Numbered from the stretch's first letter, positions 46,216 to 55,277 are shown. The stretch is 64,000 nt of DNA from Pacificitalea manganoxidans (GCF_002504165.1 NZ_CP021404.1:3100001-3164000), one strand, 5' to 3'. Notes: a model not told the origin generated them from the letters alone. Numbers and translations: made by a program.

Positions 46216-46243
46216 ACGCGCGCCTAGCGCAAGCGCAGATGGA

Positions 46244-46705
46244 TCACGCAGCGTTGCGGCGCTCCAGCTCAGCTGCGAATTCGGCCACGCGTTTCTTGAA
46301 CTTCCGGCTGAGCGAAGCCTTGGCTAGCCGAAGCGATTGAATAACCACACGCGCGGCCAGCGTTTTCGGGCGCATCTCGATTTCGAGCGATAGCCGGGTG
46401 CGCTGGCGCGACAATGCGACCAGTTCCACCGGCATGTCCCCTGCGATTCCGCCGCCCGCAAATGTCACCCGGTAGCCGGTGGCCGGAGACCACTCCGCAA
46501 TCTCGGCGGTGACCTGACGGGGTTTTCCACGATAGGCAAAGCGGATCTGCCACGACGCGCCGACCCCGATGCCCGGCCCGGCATCGAGGCGCGTCACCTC
46601 CACACCCCGGCGTCTGGCCTGCCGCTGAAACCCGTCGAAATCGCTGACGGCGGCAAACACCGTCTCGATGGGGACGCCGATATCTTCATTCGTGGAGAAT
46701 TTCAT
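46244..46705 (-). CDS. SRPBCC-family protein
   Basis: A 153-residue helix-grip (START-like) protein: KFSTNEDIGVPIETVFAAVSDF at the N-terminus, then a beta-sheet with ASWQIRFAYRGKPRQVTAEI, and a basic C-terminal helix (SLSRKFKKRVAEFAAEL). Members bind hydrophobic ligands or lipids. The ligand is unknown. The ATG at 46705 fits the fold start; the longer frame overlaps the nudC gene region. Confidence 0.85.
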   Translation of the reverse strand: MKFSTNEDIGVPIETVFAAVSDFDGFQRQARRRGVEVTRLDAGPGIGVGASWQIRFAYRGKPRQVTAEIAEWSPATGYRVTFAGGGIAGDMPVELVALSRQRTRLSLEIEMRPKTLAARVVIQSLRLAKASLSRKFKKRVAEFAAELERRNAA

Positions 46706-46802
46706 CGTGCGGCCCCGATCCGTAACTTTGCCTGCGTGGCGATATGGCCCGCGCCCCCGGAGCCGGCCCATGTGAATGTCATTGTGCTCCCCGTGTCTTG
46801 CG

Positions 46803-47795
46803 TCAATCCAGACGGTCCGCAAGCCAGTTTCGCAAAAGGAATCCGGCGATGGCCCCATTGCGTGGCGGTCTCACCACGGCATGTCCGCCTGCGATCACCT
46901 CCATCGCCTCCTCCCGCGTCAACCATAGCGCGTCTTCGATCTCCGCCGGGTCGAGCGTCAGGTCACGCGTCAGCGCCTCGCCATGACAGCCCAGCATCAG
47001 CGAGTTGGGGAATGGCCAAGGCTGGCTGGCAAGATATGTCACCTGCCCCACCTCCACGCCGGTTTCCTCATACACCTCGCGACGCACCGCTGCCTCCATC
47101 GTTTCGCCTGGCTCGACAAAGCCCGCAAGCAGCGAATACATCCCTTCGGGCCAGTGAGGCGAGCGACCCAGCAGCACCGAATTTCCCTGCGTGATCAGCA
47201 TGATGACAACAGGGTCGGTGCGCGGAAAATGCTGTGCGCCGCAGGTCGCGCAGCGCCGCACCCAGCCGGCTGAGACCGCGTCGCTCGGCGCGCCGCAGGC
47301 GGCACAGAACCGGTGGGTGCTATGCCAGTTGAGGATCGCTCGCCCAGTGGCGCACATCTCCGCCTCTGTCGGGCTGAGCGCGGTCATAGCGCGACGTAAT
47401 TCGACGAACCGCTGACTGGCAGGCAGATCGGGATGCGCCTGTTCGCTGTGATCGGCGAACGCGTCCAGCGCGGCAGTATCCACCGCCTCCGGCTCCCAAC
47501 CCGAAATATCGCGCACAAACCACGGCTGTCCGTCCACCCGGCCCAGAAAGACCTCTGGCAGCAGGCTGTCCGGGCCGGATGCCAGCGCGGGGTGGTCTGG
47601 GCCCAAGCCCGCCAGCGACAGAGGCGCATCGGCATTGAGCAGCGGCTTTCCCCGCCACAGGGTCAGGATGCGGGCGTCCGGTCCGTGGCGCAATTCGGTG
47701 ATTCGTTCGGGGTCATTGCGCAGTTCCGCGCCGCGATCCAACGCGCCCTGCCCGATCCCGCCGCCCCCAAATATTACCGTCTCGGCAATCCGCAT
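46803..47795 (-). CDS. nudC: NAD(+)/NADH diphosphatase
   Basis: A 330-residue Nudix hydrolase that cleaves NADH to NMNH and AMP and can remove NAD caps from RNA. The zinc ribbon CAACGAP...CATCGAQH, the SQPWPFPNSLM stretch diagnostic of NudC, and the Nudix box GFVEPGETMEAAVRREVYEETGVEVG (positions about 205-230) are present. The N-terminal NUDIX-like domain is retained. The ribosome site is weak. It is divergent from the cyclic nucleotidase gene. Confidence 0.94.
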   Translation of the reverse strand: MRIAETVIFGGGGIGQGALDRGAELRNDPERITELRHGPDARILTLWRGKPLLNADAPLSLAGLGPDHPALASGPDSLLPEVFLGRVDGQPWFVRDISGWEPEAVDTAALDAFADHSEQAHPDLPASQRFVELRRAMTALSPTEAEMCATGRAILNWHSTHRFCAACGAPSDAVSAGWVRRCATCGAQHFPRTDPVVIMLITQGNSVLLGRSPHWPEGMYSLLAGFVEPGETMEAAVRREVYEETGVEVGQVTYLASQPWPFPNSLMLGCHGEALTRDLTLDPAEIEDALWLTREEAMEVIAGGHAVVRPPRNGAIAGFLLRNWLADRLD

Positions 47796-48059
47796 ACATG
47801 CTCCTATTCATTGGCTCACCCGACGACGAAGGCCGCGCAGCGCCGGGCGTCACGCCAGTTTGCACGCCATGTCCGCAGGGGCAATGTGCCGGTCAAAGGT
47901 TCACGTTTGGTGCAGAAATCTCAGCCACACGGTTCTTGGTCTTACCCCAGCAACGAAGCTCAACCCCAGATTGCGTGCACTGTCGATTTTCGATAGGCAT
48001 AGCGTTGTCATATCGATTTGCTAGGCTTCACCGGAATCCCTGACCGTATGGAGCACATC

Positions 48060-50036
48060 ATGTCGTATTCGGTTTTCCCGTCGCTTACCCGCCGTTCGTT
48101 TTTGGCGGGCACAGCAGGTGTCTCGTTGATTGCATTGCACCCCTTCTCCGCCCGCGCCGCGTCCAATCAGGCGCATTTGCGGATCATGGAAACCACGGAC
48201 CTGCATGTGCATGTCTATCCTTACGATTACTATTCGGACAAACCCGTGGACACGGTCGGGCTTGCGCGCACCGCCGCGCATATCGACGCGATCCGCGCCG
48301 AAGCCACGAACACCATGTTGGTCGATAACGGTGATTTCCTGCAGGGCAATCCGATGGGCGACTACATCGCCTATGAGCGCGGCATGGCCGAGGGCGACAT
48401 GCACCCGGTCATCAAGGCGATGAACACGCTTGGCTATGACGCGTCGACGCTGGGCAATCACGAATTCAACTATGGCTTGGATTTCCTTCAAAAATCGCTC
48501 GCCGGGGCGGATTTTCCGGTCGTCAGCAGCAATGTCGCCACCCGCACCGGCGCCAGCCCGACGCAGGACCAGACCCTGCTGAAGCCGTATGTCATTCTTG
48601 ACCGGCAGGTCACCGATGGCGACGGCACCAGCCACCCGATCCGCGTGGGCATCATCGGCTTCGTGCCGCCGCAGATCATGAACTGGGACCGCAAGCATTT
48701 GGAAGGCAACGTAGAGGCCCGCGACATCGTCACGACCGCCCGCGCCTATATTCCCCAGATGAAGGAAGAAGGCGCGGACATCATCATCGCGCTGAGCCAT
48801 TCGGGCATCGGTTCTGCCGACTGGACCGAAGGGATGGAAAACGCCTCCGTCCCGCTGGCCGCCGTGGACGGGATTGACGCGGTGATGACCGGGCACAGCC
48901 ATCTGGTCTTTCCATCGCCGACCTATGCCGAATTTGCCGGCGTCGATGCCGAGAAAGGTCTGATCCACGGAAAACCCGCCGTCATGGGTGGGTTCTGGGG
49001 ATCGCATCTGGGCGTGATCGACCTGATGCTGGAGCGGGAGGCCGGGGAATGGCGCGTCGTCACCACCTCTGTCGAGACGCGTCCCATTTCCGAGCGTGGC
49101 GAGGACCGCAGCGTGACGGCGCTTGTGGAAAGCGACCCCGAAGTGCTGGACGCGATCGCGACCGAACATCAGGCCACGCTGGACTATGTGCGCACGGCGG
49201 TGGGGGACACCTCCACCCCGCTGCATTCCTATTTCGCGCTGGTCGCCGATGATCCGTCTGTGCAGGTCGTCTCGATCGCGCAGAAGTGGTATATCAGCGA
49301 CATGATGCAGGGCACCGAAAACGAGGGCCTGCCGATCCTTTCCGCAGCCGCGCCGTTCAAGGCCGGGGGCCGTGGCGGGCCTGACTATTACACCGATGTG
49401 CCCGTGGGCCCGGTCGCGATCAAAAACGTGGCCGATCTCTATCTCTATCCCAATACCGTGCGCGCGGTGAAGGTGACGGGCGAACAGGTGCGGTTGTGGC
49501 TGGAACGCTCCGCCGGGATGTTCAATCAGATCACTCCCGGCGAGGCTGATCAGGTTCTGCTGAACGACGACTTTCCGTCCTATAATTTCGATGTGATCGA
49601 CGGCGTCAGCTATCAGATCGATCTAAGCCAGCCCGCGATGTTCGACAGGGATGGTGCGGTGGTCGCACCTGACACCCAGCGGATCGTCAACCTGACCTTC
49701 GAAGGCGCGCCGGTGCGCGACGATATGGAATTCATCGTCGCCACGAACAATTACCGTGCCTCGGGTGGCGGTAGCTTCCCCGGCGCCGACGGCTCTACCA
49801 TCGTGTTCGAGGCGCCCGACACCAACCGGGACGTCATCGTGCGCTACATCGTCGAGGAAGGCACGATCACACCAAAGGCCGATGCGAACTGGTCGTTCGC
49901 ACCGATGCCCGATACCACTGTGCTGTTCGATACTGGCCCTCGGGCCATCGACTATATCGACGATGTGGCGGGCGTCAGCATCGCGCCTGCGGGCGATGGG
50001 CCTGACGGGTTCGCCCGCTTCCGCATCACGCTTTAA
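48060..50036 (+). CDS. cpdB: Bifunctional 2',3'-cyclic-nucleotide 2'-phosphodiesterase/3'-nucleotidase, Tat-exported
   Basis: A 658-residue periplasmic enzyme that hydrolyses 2',3'-cyclic nucleotides and 3'-nucleotides for scavenging. A Tat signal (TRRSFLAGTAGVSLIAL) ends near ARA at residue 35. The N-terminal metallophosphatase domain has METTDLHVHVYPYDYY, GDFLQGNPMG, GNHEFNYGLDF and the later GHSH; the C-terminal 5'-nucleotidase domain contains APFKAGGRGGPDYYTDV and the paired aromatic substrate clamp region. GGAG lies 6 bases before the ATG at 48060. A terminator-like hairpin follows. Confidence 0.93.
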   Translation: MSYSVFPSLTRRSFLAGTAGVSLIALHPFSARAASNQAHLRIMETTDLHVHVYPYDYYSDKPVDTVGLARTAAHIDAIRAEATNTMLVDNGDFLQGNPMGDYIAYERGMAEGDMHPVIKAMNTLGYDASTLGNHEFNYGLDFLQKSLAGADFPVVSSNVATRTGASPTQDQTLLKPYVILDRQVTDGDGTSHPIRVGIIGFVPPQIMNWDRKHLEGNVEARDIVTTARAYIPQMKEEGADIIIALSHSGIGSADWTEGMENASVPLAAVDGIDAVMTGHSHLVFPSPTYAEFAGVDAEKGLIHGKPAVMGGFWGSHLGVIDLMLEREAGEWRVVTTSVETRPISERGEDRSVTALVESDPEVLDAIATEHQATLDYVRTAVGDTSTPLHSYFALVADDPSVQVVSIAQKWYISDMMQGTENEGLPILSAAAPFKAGGRGGPDYYTDVPVGPVAIKNVADLYLYPNTVRAVKVTGEQVRLWLERSAGMFNQITPGEADQVLLNDDFPSYNFDVIDGVSYQIDLSQPAMFDRDGAVVAPDTQRIVNLTFEGAPVRDDMEFIVATNNYRASGGGSFPGADGSTIVFEAPDTNRDVIVRYIVEEGTITPKADANWSFAPMPDTTVLFDTGPRAIDYIDDVAGVSIAPAGDGPDGFARFRITL

Positions 50037-50058
50037 CGCGCACGCCATGCAGACCTGA

Positions 50059-50097
50059 GCGGGAGGGGCGGTGCGGCAAGCGCGCTGCCCCTCTCGC
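50059..50097 (+). terminator. Terminator-like hairpin after cpdB
   Basis: Arms 50059-50069 and 50087-50097 pair over 11 bases with one mismatch (GCGGGAGGGGC with GCCCCTCTCGC). The hairpin is 22 bases after the cpdB stop. No T-run follows, so efficiency is uncertain. Confidence 0.5.
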
Positions 50098-50277
50098 CCC
50101 CGGCGGAACCCGCTTCAGATTAGCGCGCCGCCCAATGCAAAGACAGTTTGCGCAATTATCGGGCAGCTTGCAGAATGAAGCTCCGGACGGGAGGCCGGCG
50201 CATTCGACGCGATCTTGTTCCCGCTGCCCGGAGCGCGCGAAATCGCGACGACAGGACCAACAGGAGGTTTCCCCATC

Positions 50278-51288
50278 ATGCTCATGCGGACACTCGCCGC
50301 CCTTGGCGCGACCGCCGCCCTTGCCGTTCCGGCAATGGCGCAGGATATCGACATGCCCTTTGCCCTCGACTGGAAGTTCGAGGGCCCCGCTGCGCCCTAT
50401 TTCGTTGCCGTGGACAAAGGCTATTTCGCCGACGCCGGGCTGGCGGTCGAAATCTCCGAAGGCGCGGGCTCGCTCGACGCGATCCCAAAGGTCGCCACCG
50501 GCGCATTCCCCGTCGGGTTCGCTGACATCAACTCGGTCATCCGTTTCCTCGACCAGAACCCCGAAGCGCCGGTCACCGCCGTTATGATGATCTATGACAA
50601 GCCGCCCTTTGCCGTGGTGGGCCGCAAGTCGTTGGGCGTGGAAACCCCCGCCGATCTGCCGGGCAAGGTGCTGGGCGCGCCGCCGCCCGACGGGGCATGG
50701 GCGCAATTCCCGATCTTTGCCGCCGAAAACGATCTGAACATGGACGAGATCGAAGTGGAGCCGGTGGGCTTCCCGACGCGCGAGCCGATGCTGGCCGAAG
50801 GCAAGGTCGCCTCCGTCACCGGGTTCTCGTTCTCCTCCGTGCTGAACCTTGAGCGTCTGGGCGTGGCGCCCGACGACATTTCGGTCATCCTGATGGCCGA
50901 TTACGGCGTCGATCTGTATGGTAACGCGATCATCGTGAACACCAACTTCGCAGAGACCAATCCCGAGGCTGTGACTGGCTTCCTCACCGCCATCGCACAG
51001 GGCTGGTCGGATGCGATCGCGGACCCTGCCGCTGCCGTCGAATCGCTGCTGGAACGTAACCCCGCCGCCGATGCCGCGCTGGAAACCCGGCGTCTGCAAC
51101 TGGCCATTGACGATAACGTGCTGACCGATTTCGTGAAAGAAAACGGGCTGGGCGGCATCGACGCCGCGCGTATGGAAAGCGGGCTGGAACAGACCAAGTC
51201 GGTCTACGAATTCCAGAACGCGCCGGACGCCGCCGCGCTGTTCGATGACAGCTATCTGCCCCCGGCAGAGGCACGCATGTTGCAGTGA
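50278..51288 (+). CDS. NMT1/THI5-type ABC transporter substrate-binding protein
   Basis: A 336-residue periplasmic protein with a Sec signal (MLMRTLAALGATAALAVPAMA, cleavage after AMA). The mature part starts FALDWKFEGPAAPYFVAVDKG, the NMT1/SsuA/TauA fold, seen in importers of thiamine precursors, sulfonates, nitrate and similar small anions or amines. Nothing in the window names the substrate. AGGAGG precedes the ATG; the frame opening at 50215 is not favoured. It heads a run with the ATPase and permease genes. Confidence 0.9.
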   Translation: MLMRTLAALGATAALAVPAMAQDIDMPFALDWKFEGPAAPYFVAVDKGYFADAGLAVEISEGAGSLDAIPKVATGAFPVGFADINSVIRFLDQNPEAPVTAVMMIYDKPPFAVVGRKSLGVETPADLPGKVLGAPPPDGAWAQFPIFAAENDLNMDEIEVEPVGFPTREPMLAEGKVASVTGFSFSSVLNLERLGVAPDDISVILMADYGVDLYGNAIIVNTNFAETNPEAVTGFLTAIAQGWSDAIADPAAAVESLLERNPAADAALETRRLQLAIDDNVLTDFVKENGLGGIDAARMESGLEQTKSVYEFQNAPDAAALFDDSYLPPAEARMLQ

Positions 51289-51357
51289 TGCACGCGCATT
51301 GATCGAAATCCGGGCCGGGCGGGCCAATCTCGCCCGGTCCCAACGGCTGCGGGGACC

Positions 51358-52149
51358 ATGGACAACCTAATCGACATCAAAGGCGTAACCCACGCCTACC
51401 GGACCGAGGCCGGACCGCTGCCCGTGCTCGACGGGCTCGACATCTCGGTGCCGCAGGGTGAGTTCTGCGCCGTGGTCGGGCCTTCGGGCTGTGGCAAATC
51501 TACACTGACGCGGCTGGTCGCCGGGCTGATGACCCCCGATGCGGGCGAGGTCTGGCTGCATGGCGAGCGCGTCAAATCCCCTCGGAACACCGTTGGCATG
51601 GCCTTCCAGAACCCGGTTTTGCTGGAATGGCGCAGCATTTTGCAGAACGTGATCCTGCCGCTCGAGATCGTCGCCCCCCGCATGTCGCGCGGCGATCGGA
51701 TCGACCGGGCGATGGAGCTGCTGGAGTTGGTCGGGCTGAAAGGGTTCGAGGACAAGCGTCCATCCGAACTGTCCGGCGGCATGCGGCAGCGCGCCTCTTT
51801 GTGCCGCGCCATCGTGCACAAACCCGATGTTCTGATCATGGACGAACCTTTCGGGGCGCTCGATGCATTCACCCGCGAAGACCTGTGGCAAACCATGCGT
51901 GAACTGCGTCGGCAGGAGCCGTTTACCTGCGTCCTCATCACCCATGACCTGCGCGAAAGCGTGTTTCTGGGCGATCAGGTCATCGTGCTATCGGGCCGCC
52001 CGGCGCGCACGCAATATATCCTCGATGTGACCCTGCCCGCCGACCGCACGCTCGACAGCCTCTATACGCCGGAAGCGGCGGAAATGCTGGCCACCCTGCG
52101 CCACCAGATTCAGGTCGCCCAAGGTCGTGCGCCGGAGCACGCGGCATGA
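51358..52149 (+). CDS. ABC transporter ATP-binding protein (SsuB/TauB/NrtD type)
   Basis: A 263-residue ATPase. Walker A GPSGCGKSTLTRL, signature LSGGMRQRASLCRA, Walker B LIMDEPFGALD and the H-loop THD are all present. It is the motor of the NMT1-type importer. Start ATG at 51358 follows GGGGACC. The stop overlaps the permease start. Confidence 0.94.
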   Translation: MDNLIDIKGVTHAYRTEAGPLPVLDGLDISVPQGEFCAVVGPSGCGKSTLTRLVAGLMTPDAGEVWLHGERVKSPRNTVGMAFQNPVLLEWRSILQNVILPLEIVAPRMSRGDRIDRAMELLELVGLKGFEDKRPSELSGGMRQRASLCRAIVHKPDVLIMDEPFGALDAFTREDLWQTMRELRRQEPFTCVLITHDLRESVFLGDQVIVLSGRPARTQYILDVTLPADRTLDSLYTPEAAEMLATLRHQIQVAQGRAPEHAA

Positions 52150-52916
52150 AATCCAGCAAATTGCAGCAGATCGGCGTTCCCATCGCCGCGATCCTTGTTT
52201 TCCTGCTGGCATGGGAGGCGCTGGTCTGGGTCAATGGCTGGCCGAACTACAAAATGGCCTCCCCCTCGGATCTGCCGCCCGCTTTCTGGCGCTACCGCGA
52301 ATTGTTTCTGGTTGGCGCGTGGCAGACCCTATGGCGCACTGTCGCCGGGCTGCTCATTGCCGTGGTCGCAGGCACCGGCCTAGGCATGGTCATGGGTTTT
52401 TCCCGGCTGATGCGCGACGCGCTTTATCCCTTGCTCGTCGGATTCAACGCGGTGCCCAAAGCAACGCTGGTGCCGGTGATCGCGCTGATCTTCATCGGTC
52501 AGCACGATTTCAACACCGTGCTGATGGCGTTTCTGATCTCGTTCTTCCCGATCGCGGTGTCCGTGGGCATCGGCCTGTCGACGCTGGAGCCGGAATATCG
52601 CGACATCCTGCGATCCCTCGGCGCGTCGCGGGTGACGATCTTCCGCAAGATCGCCCTCCCCAAAACACTGCCGGAATTCTTTGGCGCACTGAAGGTTTCG
52701 GTCACGCTGGCCTTCATCGGCACCAATTTGGTGGAGATCGTGTCCCCGCACGGGCGTGGGCTTGGCGCACTATTCCTGTCGGGGCAGACCAATTCCGATT
52801 ATCCGCTGATGTTCGCGGTGCTGATCGCCTTGGCGTTCCTCGGGATCGTGCTTTACTACGCCGTGGTCGCGCTGGAAAAGATCTTCGCCGGATGGGCGGA
52901 GCGTCCTACCTCCTGA
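52146..52916 (+). CDS. ABC transporter permease (SsuC/TauC/NrtB type)
   Basis: A 256-residue permease with about six membrane segments. The coupling EAA loop is YRDILRSLGASRVTIFRKIALPKTLP. N-terminal VPIAAILVFLLAWEALV is the first membrane segment. The gene overlaps the ATPase stop by 4 bases (ATGA), so it is coupled. With 50278 and 51358 it forms a complete importer. Confidence 0.93.
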   Translation: MKSSKLQQIGVPIAAILVFLLAWEALVWVNGWPNYKMASPSDLPPAFWRYRELFLVGAWQTLWRTVAGLLIAVVAGTGLGMVMGFSRLMRDALYPLLVGFNAVPKATLVPVIALIFIGQHDFNTVLMAFLISFFPIAVSVGIGLSTLEPEYRDILRSLGASRVTIFRKIALPKTLPEFFGALKVSVTLAFIGTNLVEIVSPHGRGLGALFLSGQTNSDYPLMFAVLIALAFLGIVLYYAVVALEKIFAGWAERPTS

Positions 52917-52938
52917 GCGAACCTGCACAGGAGTTTCC

Positions 52939-53283
52939 ATGCGCCTCATCAAGCTGTTGGTGACCATCGCGGTCATCGGCGGGATCGCCGCCCTCTTTAC
53001 CAAGCCTGACGCCGCCGATTTCGATGCCTTCCTAACCGAAGCGGTTCAGCAGCGCGCCGCCGCTGCACAGGTCGGAAACACCGAGGACAGCGCGTTGAAA
53101 ACCGCGGCGCTGATGGGGTGTAAGCTGCGCCCCGGTGACTGCGCCGCGCTGGTGCGCGAAGCGGTCGACGTCACCGTGGACGAACAATTGCTCTGGACCC
53201 AGTTCAGCGTGCGCGGATTGGGCCGGGAAACGGAATGCACCGGGGCCTTCACCCGGATTTGGTGCGCCGATCCATTGATCTGA
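52939..53283 (+). CDS. Small exported or membrane-anchored protein of unknown function
   Basis: A 114-residue protein with an N-terminal hydrophobic segment (IKLLVTIAVIGGIAALFTK), either a signal peptide or an anchor, and a short polar domain with four Cys (GCKLRPGDCAAL, then ETECTGAFTRIWCADPLI) that could form disulfides. A similar short domain may occur in DUF4359-like proteins, but I am not sure. ACAGGAG precedes the ATG. It lies 22 bases after the permease and may be in its operon. Confidence 0.72.
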   Translation: MRLIKLLVTIAVIGGIAALFTKPDAADFDAFLTEAVQQRAAAAQVGNTEDSALKTAALMGCKLRPGDCAALVREAVDVTVDEQLLWTQFSVRGLGRETECTGAFTRIWCADPLI

Positions 53284-53304
53284 CCGGCGCCGGGCCAGCC
53301 CGCC

Positions 53305-54240
53305 CTAGCGGACCAGCAGGGCAGCCTCGCGCCGCTTCAACTCCGGTCGCACTGCGGGGCGGGTGCCGGATTGCTGTTCTAGCTCAGGGAAAATCGCCAG
53401 CACTTCGGCCCGGTGCTCGGGCTCAAGAGATGCCAGCCCGACGGGACCGGCCTGCAGGCTCTCGCTTTGCAGGCCTTGGGTGTAGATCACCTCATGTGCG
53501 TCGAACATCAGATGCACATAGGTCACCTGCCGCGCGCCGGTATCGCGGACCACGCGGGCATCATCGACAAGGTGCCGCGCCGCGACCAGAACCTCCGGCG
53601 CGCCAAACAGCATCTCCGCCCGTGCGCCGCGCAGAAGCACCCGGTGCTGTGGCGAGACGCTTAGATCCTGCTCCGGCATGTTCGGCCCCAGCGCTCCGGC
53701 GGTGATGCGGATCGGGGCGATGGCGGGCGTCACGGCCATACGGCGCATCCCGATCCAGCGCAGCGGCGCCAAGCCGTGATCGCGTGTCACCACCATATCG
53801 CCCGCGACCAGGGTTTCGATCGGGCGTTCGCCTTGGGCGGTCAGGATCAGCGTGCCAGCGACGAAGCAAATCGGCTCGGCCTCGTCCAACTGCACATTGC
53901 CGTCCAGATCGCCCATCGCGGCGGGATCGTCAGGAAACAGGATATATTGCTGATCGCCGATGGCGATCACGACGTAATAGGGCGGCTCGCCCGATGAGAA
54001 TTCATCGAAGTTCTTGTAGAAGTTGTTGTTGCTCTTGGGCGAGGTGGTGCCGCTCGAAATGATTTCGAACGGGGTATAGCTTGTCCCGCCATCGAGGCTG
54101 ACAGTTTCCGCCTGTGACAGGTCGCCGTCGTCAAAGGTCAGCGAAAAATCCCCCAGATCGCTGTCGGGGTGAAACCGCAGCGGTCCGTCATATTGGAGAT
54201 ACCCGCTCGCCGCGGTGAAAGTCGTGCTCGATGACGTCAT
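53305..54240 (-). CDS. Hint (hedgehog/intein) domain protein
   Basis: A 311-residue protein. The N-terminal part (1-120) is a beta-rich, Ser/Thr/Asp-rich region without a clear signal peptide. From C125 it reads CFVAGTLILTAQGERPIETL, the start of a Hint_2 domain, then GDMVVTRDHGLAPLRWIGMR and the SVSPQHRVLL block. Hint domains can autocleave at the Cys. This single Hint domain without an obvious extein pair is common in Rhodobacteraceae, often linked to secretion of an N-terminal domain by type I export, but the function is unproven. Its ribosome site is AAGGTG. Confidence 0.85.
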   Translation of the reverse strand: MTSSSTTFTAASGYLQYDGPLRFHPDSDLGDFSLTFDDGDLSQAETVSLDGGTSYTPFEIISSGTTSPKSNNNFYKNFDEFSSGEPPYYVVIAIGDQQYILFPDDPAAMGDLDGNVQLDEAEPICFVAGTLILTAQGERPIETLVAGDMVVTRDHGLAPLRWIGMRRMAVTPAIAPIRITAGALGPNMPEQDLSVSPQHRVLLRGARAEMLFGAPEVLVAARHLVDDARVVRDTGARQVTYVHLMFDAHEVIYTQGLQSESLQAGPVGLASLEPEHRAEVLAIFPELEQQSGTRPAVRPELKRREAALLVR

Positions 54241-54443
54241 GAGGGAAACACCTTATTTGGGACTGGTCCGCATCCCGTCGGGTTAATCACAAAATTACAG
54301 CTAAAATACGACAGAGCGCCGCAAGCAATAGCCGCCCCGGCCCAGATCCAGTCAACAAATCGTTCCTGCCTGCGAAACCAGCGCTGCGCGGCGGCCGATG
54401 CGCAGCCGCTAGGCCCAGAAATGAGCGATCCACGCCGCGCCCC
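54241..54443. other. Non-coding region between the Hint gene and ffs
   Basis: An A/T-richer stretch (about 54275-54325, with TTAATCACAAAATTACAGC) directly upstream of the Hint gene probably holds its promoter. No gene was recognised. Confidence 0.5.
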
Positions 54444-54472
54444 TTGCCATCGGGCGGCAGATTTCCTAACTA
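54444..54472 (+). promoter_or_regulatory. Sigma-70-type promoter of ffs
   Basis: TTGCCA (54444-54449), a 17-base spacer and TAACTA (54467-54472) sit 7 bases before the RNA's first paired base, an ideal position for a housekeeping promoter. Confidence 0.75.
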
Positions 54473-54479
54473 GCGCCTT

Positions 54480-54572
54480 GAGAGGTTGGCGCGGGCGAGC
54501 GCCTCGCCAACCCGGTCAGGTCCGGAAGGAAGCAGCCGTAACGAGCCCCGCTTGGGTCGTTGTCAGCCTCTC
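54480..54572 (+). ncRNA. ffs: Signal recognition particle RNA (4.5S RNA)
   Basis: The universally conserved SRP domain IV core reads GGTCAGGTCCGGAAGGAAGC starting at 54514, containing the GGAA tetraloop and the asymmetric loop bound by Ffh. The ends pair as GAGAGGTTG (54480-54488) with CAGCCTCTC (54564-54572), closing the small bacterial form of about 93-98 bases. With Ffh and FtsY it targets membrane proteins to the translocon. The exact 5' and 3' ends may extend a few bases. Confidence 0.95.
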
Positions 54573-54592
54573 ACCCGATCCCCCACATATCC

Positions 54593-54609
54593 GGCGCCCC
54601 TTGGGCGCC
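54593..54609. terminator. Hairpin between ffs and the DUF1285 gene
   Basis: GGCGCCC (54593-54599) and GGGCGCC (54603-54609) form a 7-bp stem with a 3-base loop, 20 bases after ffs and just beyond the stop of the convergent DUF1285 gene. It may end transcription from both sides; there is no long T-run. Confidence 0.5.
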
Positions 54610-55191
54610 TTACCCGTCCGGTAGATCCGCCGCCGGGATGAGCGGGAAAAACACGCCCCCCGACCGCAGCCCGAACCACTCCACACCATCGTGGGGGGCG
54701 CGCACGCCTAAATCCACCAGCCGGTAAAAGCTTTTCCTGTCTATCAGCGCCTCCAGACGTGCCCGGACATGGACATAAGGTGACGGCTCGCCCGTCTCAG
54801 GACCACGTTGCACGCGGATCGGATGATCCGGTCCGGCGGTGACAGTGTCGCCGACATGGGTCGTGAACTCCAGCACCTGCGCCTCGCCTGAATCGCGCAC
54901 CTGAAAATCGACAGCGACAAAGGGCGCGTCTTCGACCGTGATGCCGACCTTCTCAACCGGGGTGACGAGGAAATAGTCGTCCCCATCGCGCCGCAAGATC
55001 GATGAAAACAGCCGCACCAGTTCGGGCCGTCCAATGGGGGTGCCATTGTAGAACCACGTCCCATCGCGGCGAATGTGTATATCGAGGTCGCCACAAAACG
55101 GCGGATCCCAGCTTTCGACCGGCGGGATGCCGCGCTTTGAAGCAGCGCGGGCGTGGCTGGCCAATGAATCGGCATCTGGTCTCACGATCAT
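54610..55191 (-). CDS. DUF1285 protein
   Basis: A 193-residue protein of the DUF1285 family: PPVESWDPPFCGDLDIHIRRDG near the N-terminus, WFYNGTPIGRPELVRLFSSIL and the C-terminal FYRLVDLGV...WFGLRSGGVFFPLIP. The family is widespread in proteobacteria and uncharacterised. The gene is divergent from the MoxR cluster, a frequent association in alphaproteobacteria. The 86-base gap before moxR holds the divergent promoters. Confidence 0.88.
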   Translation of the reverse strand: MIVRPDADSLASHARAASKRGIPPVESWDPPFCGDLDIHIRRDGTWFYNGTPIGRPELVRLFSSILRRDGDDYFLVTPVEKVGITVEDAPFVAVDFQVRDSGEAQVLEFTTHVGDTVTAGPDHPIRVQRGPETGEPSPYVHVRARLEALIDRKSFYRLVDLGVRAPHDGVEWFGLRSGGVFFPLIPAADLPDG

Positions 55192-55277
55192 TTGTCCCTT
55201 CTCTTCCTTGGCGTATGCTGCAATTGCCGGGACTTTCTCTAGTCTTGGTCACAGATAATGCGAAAGGTCTCCCCGTC

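Noticed and set aside
50037-50277. Possible TPP riboswitch ahead of the NMT1-type importer
   Set aside because: The conserved CTGAGA and ACCTGATCTGG-like blocks of the thi box are absent; the hairpin there fits a terminator of cpdB better.
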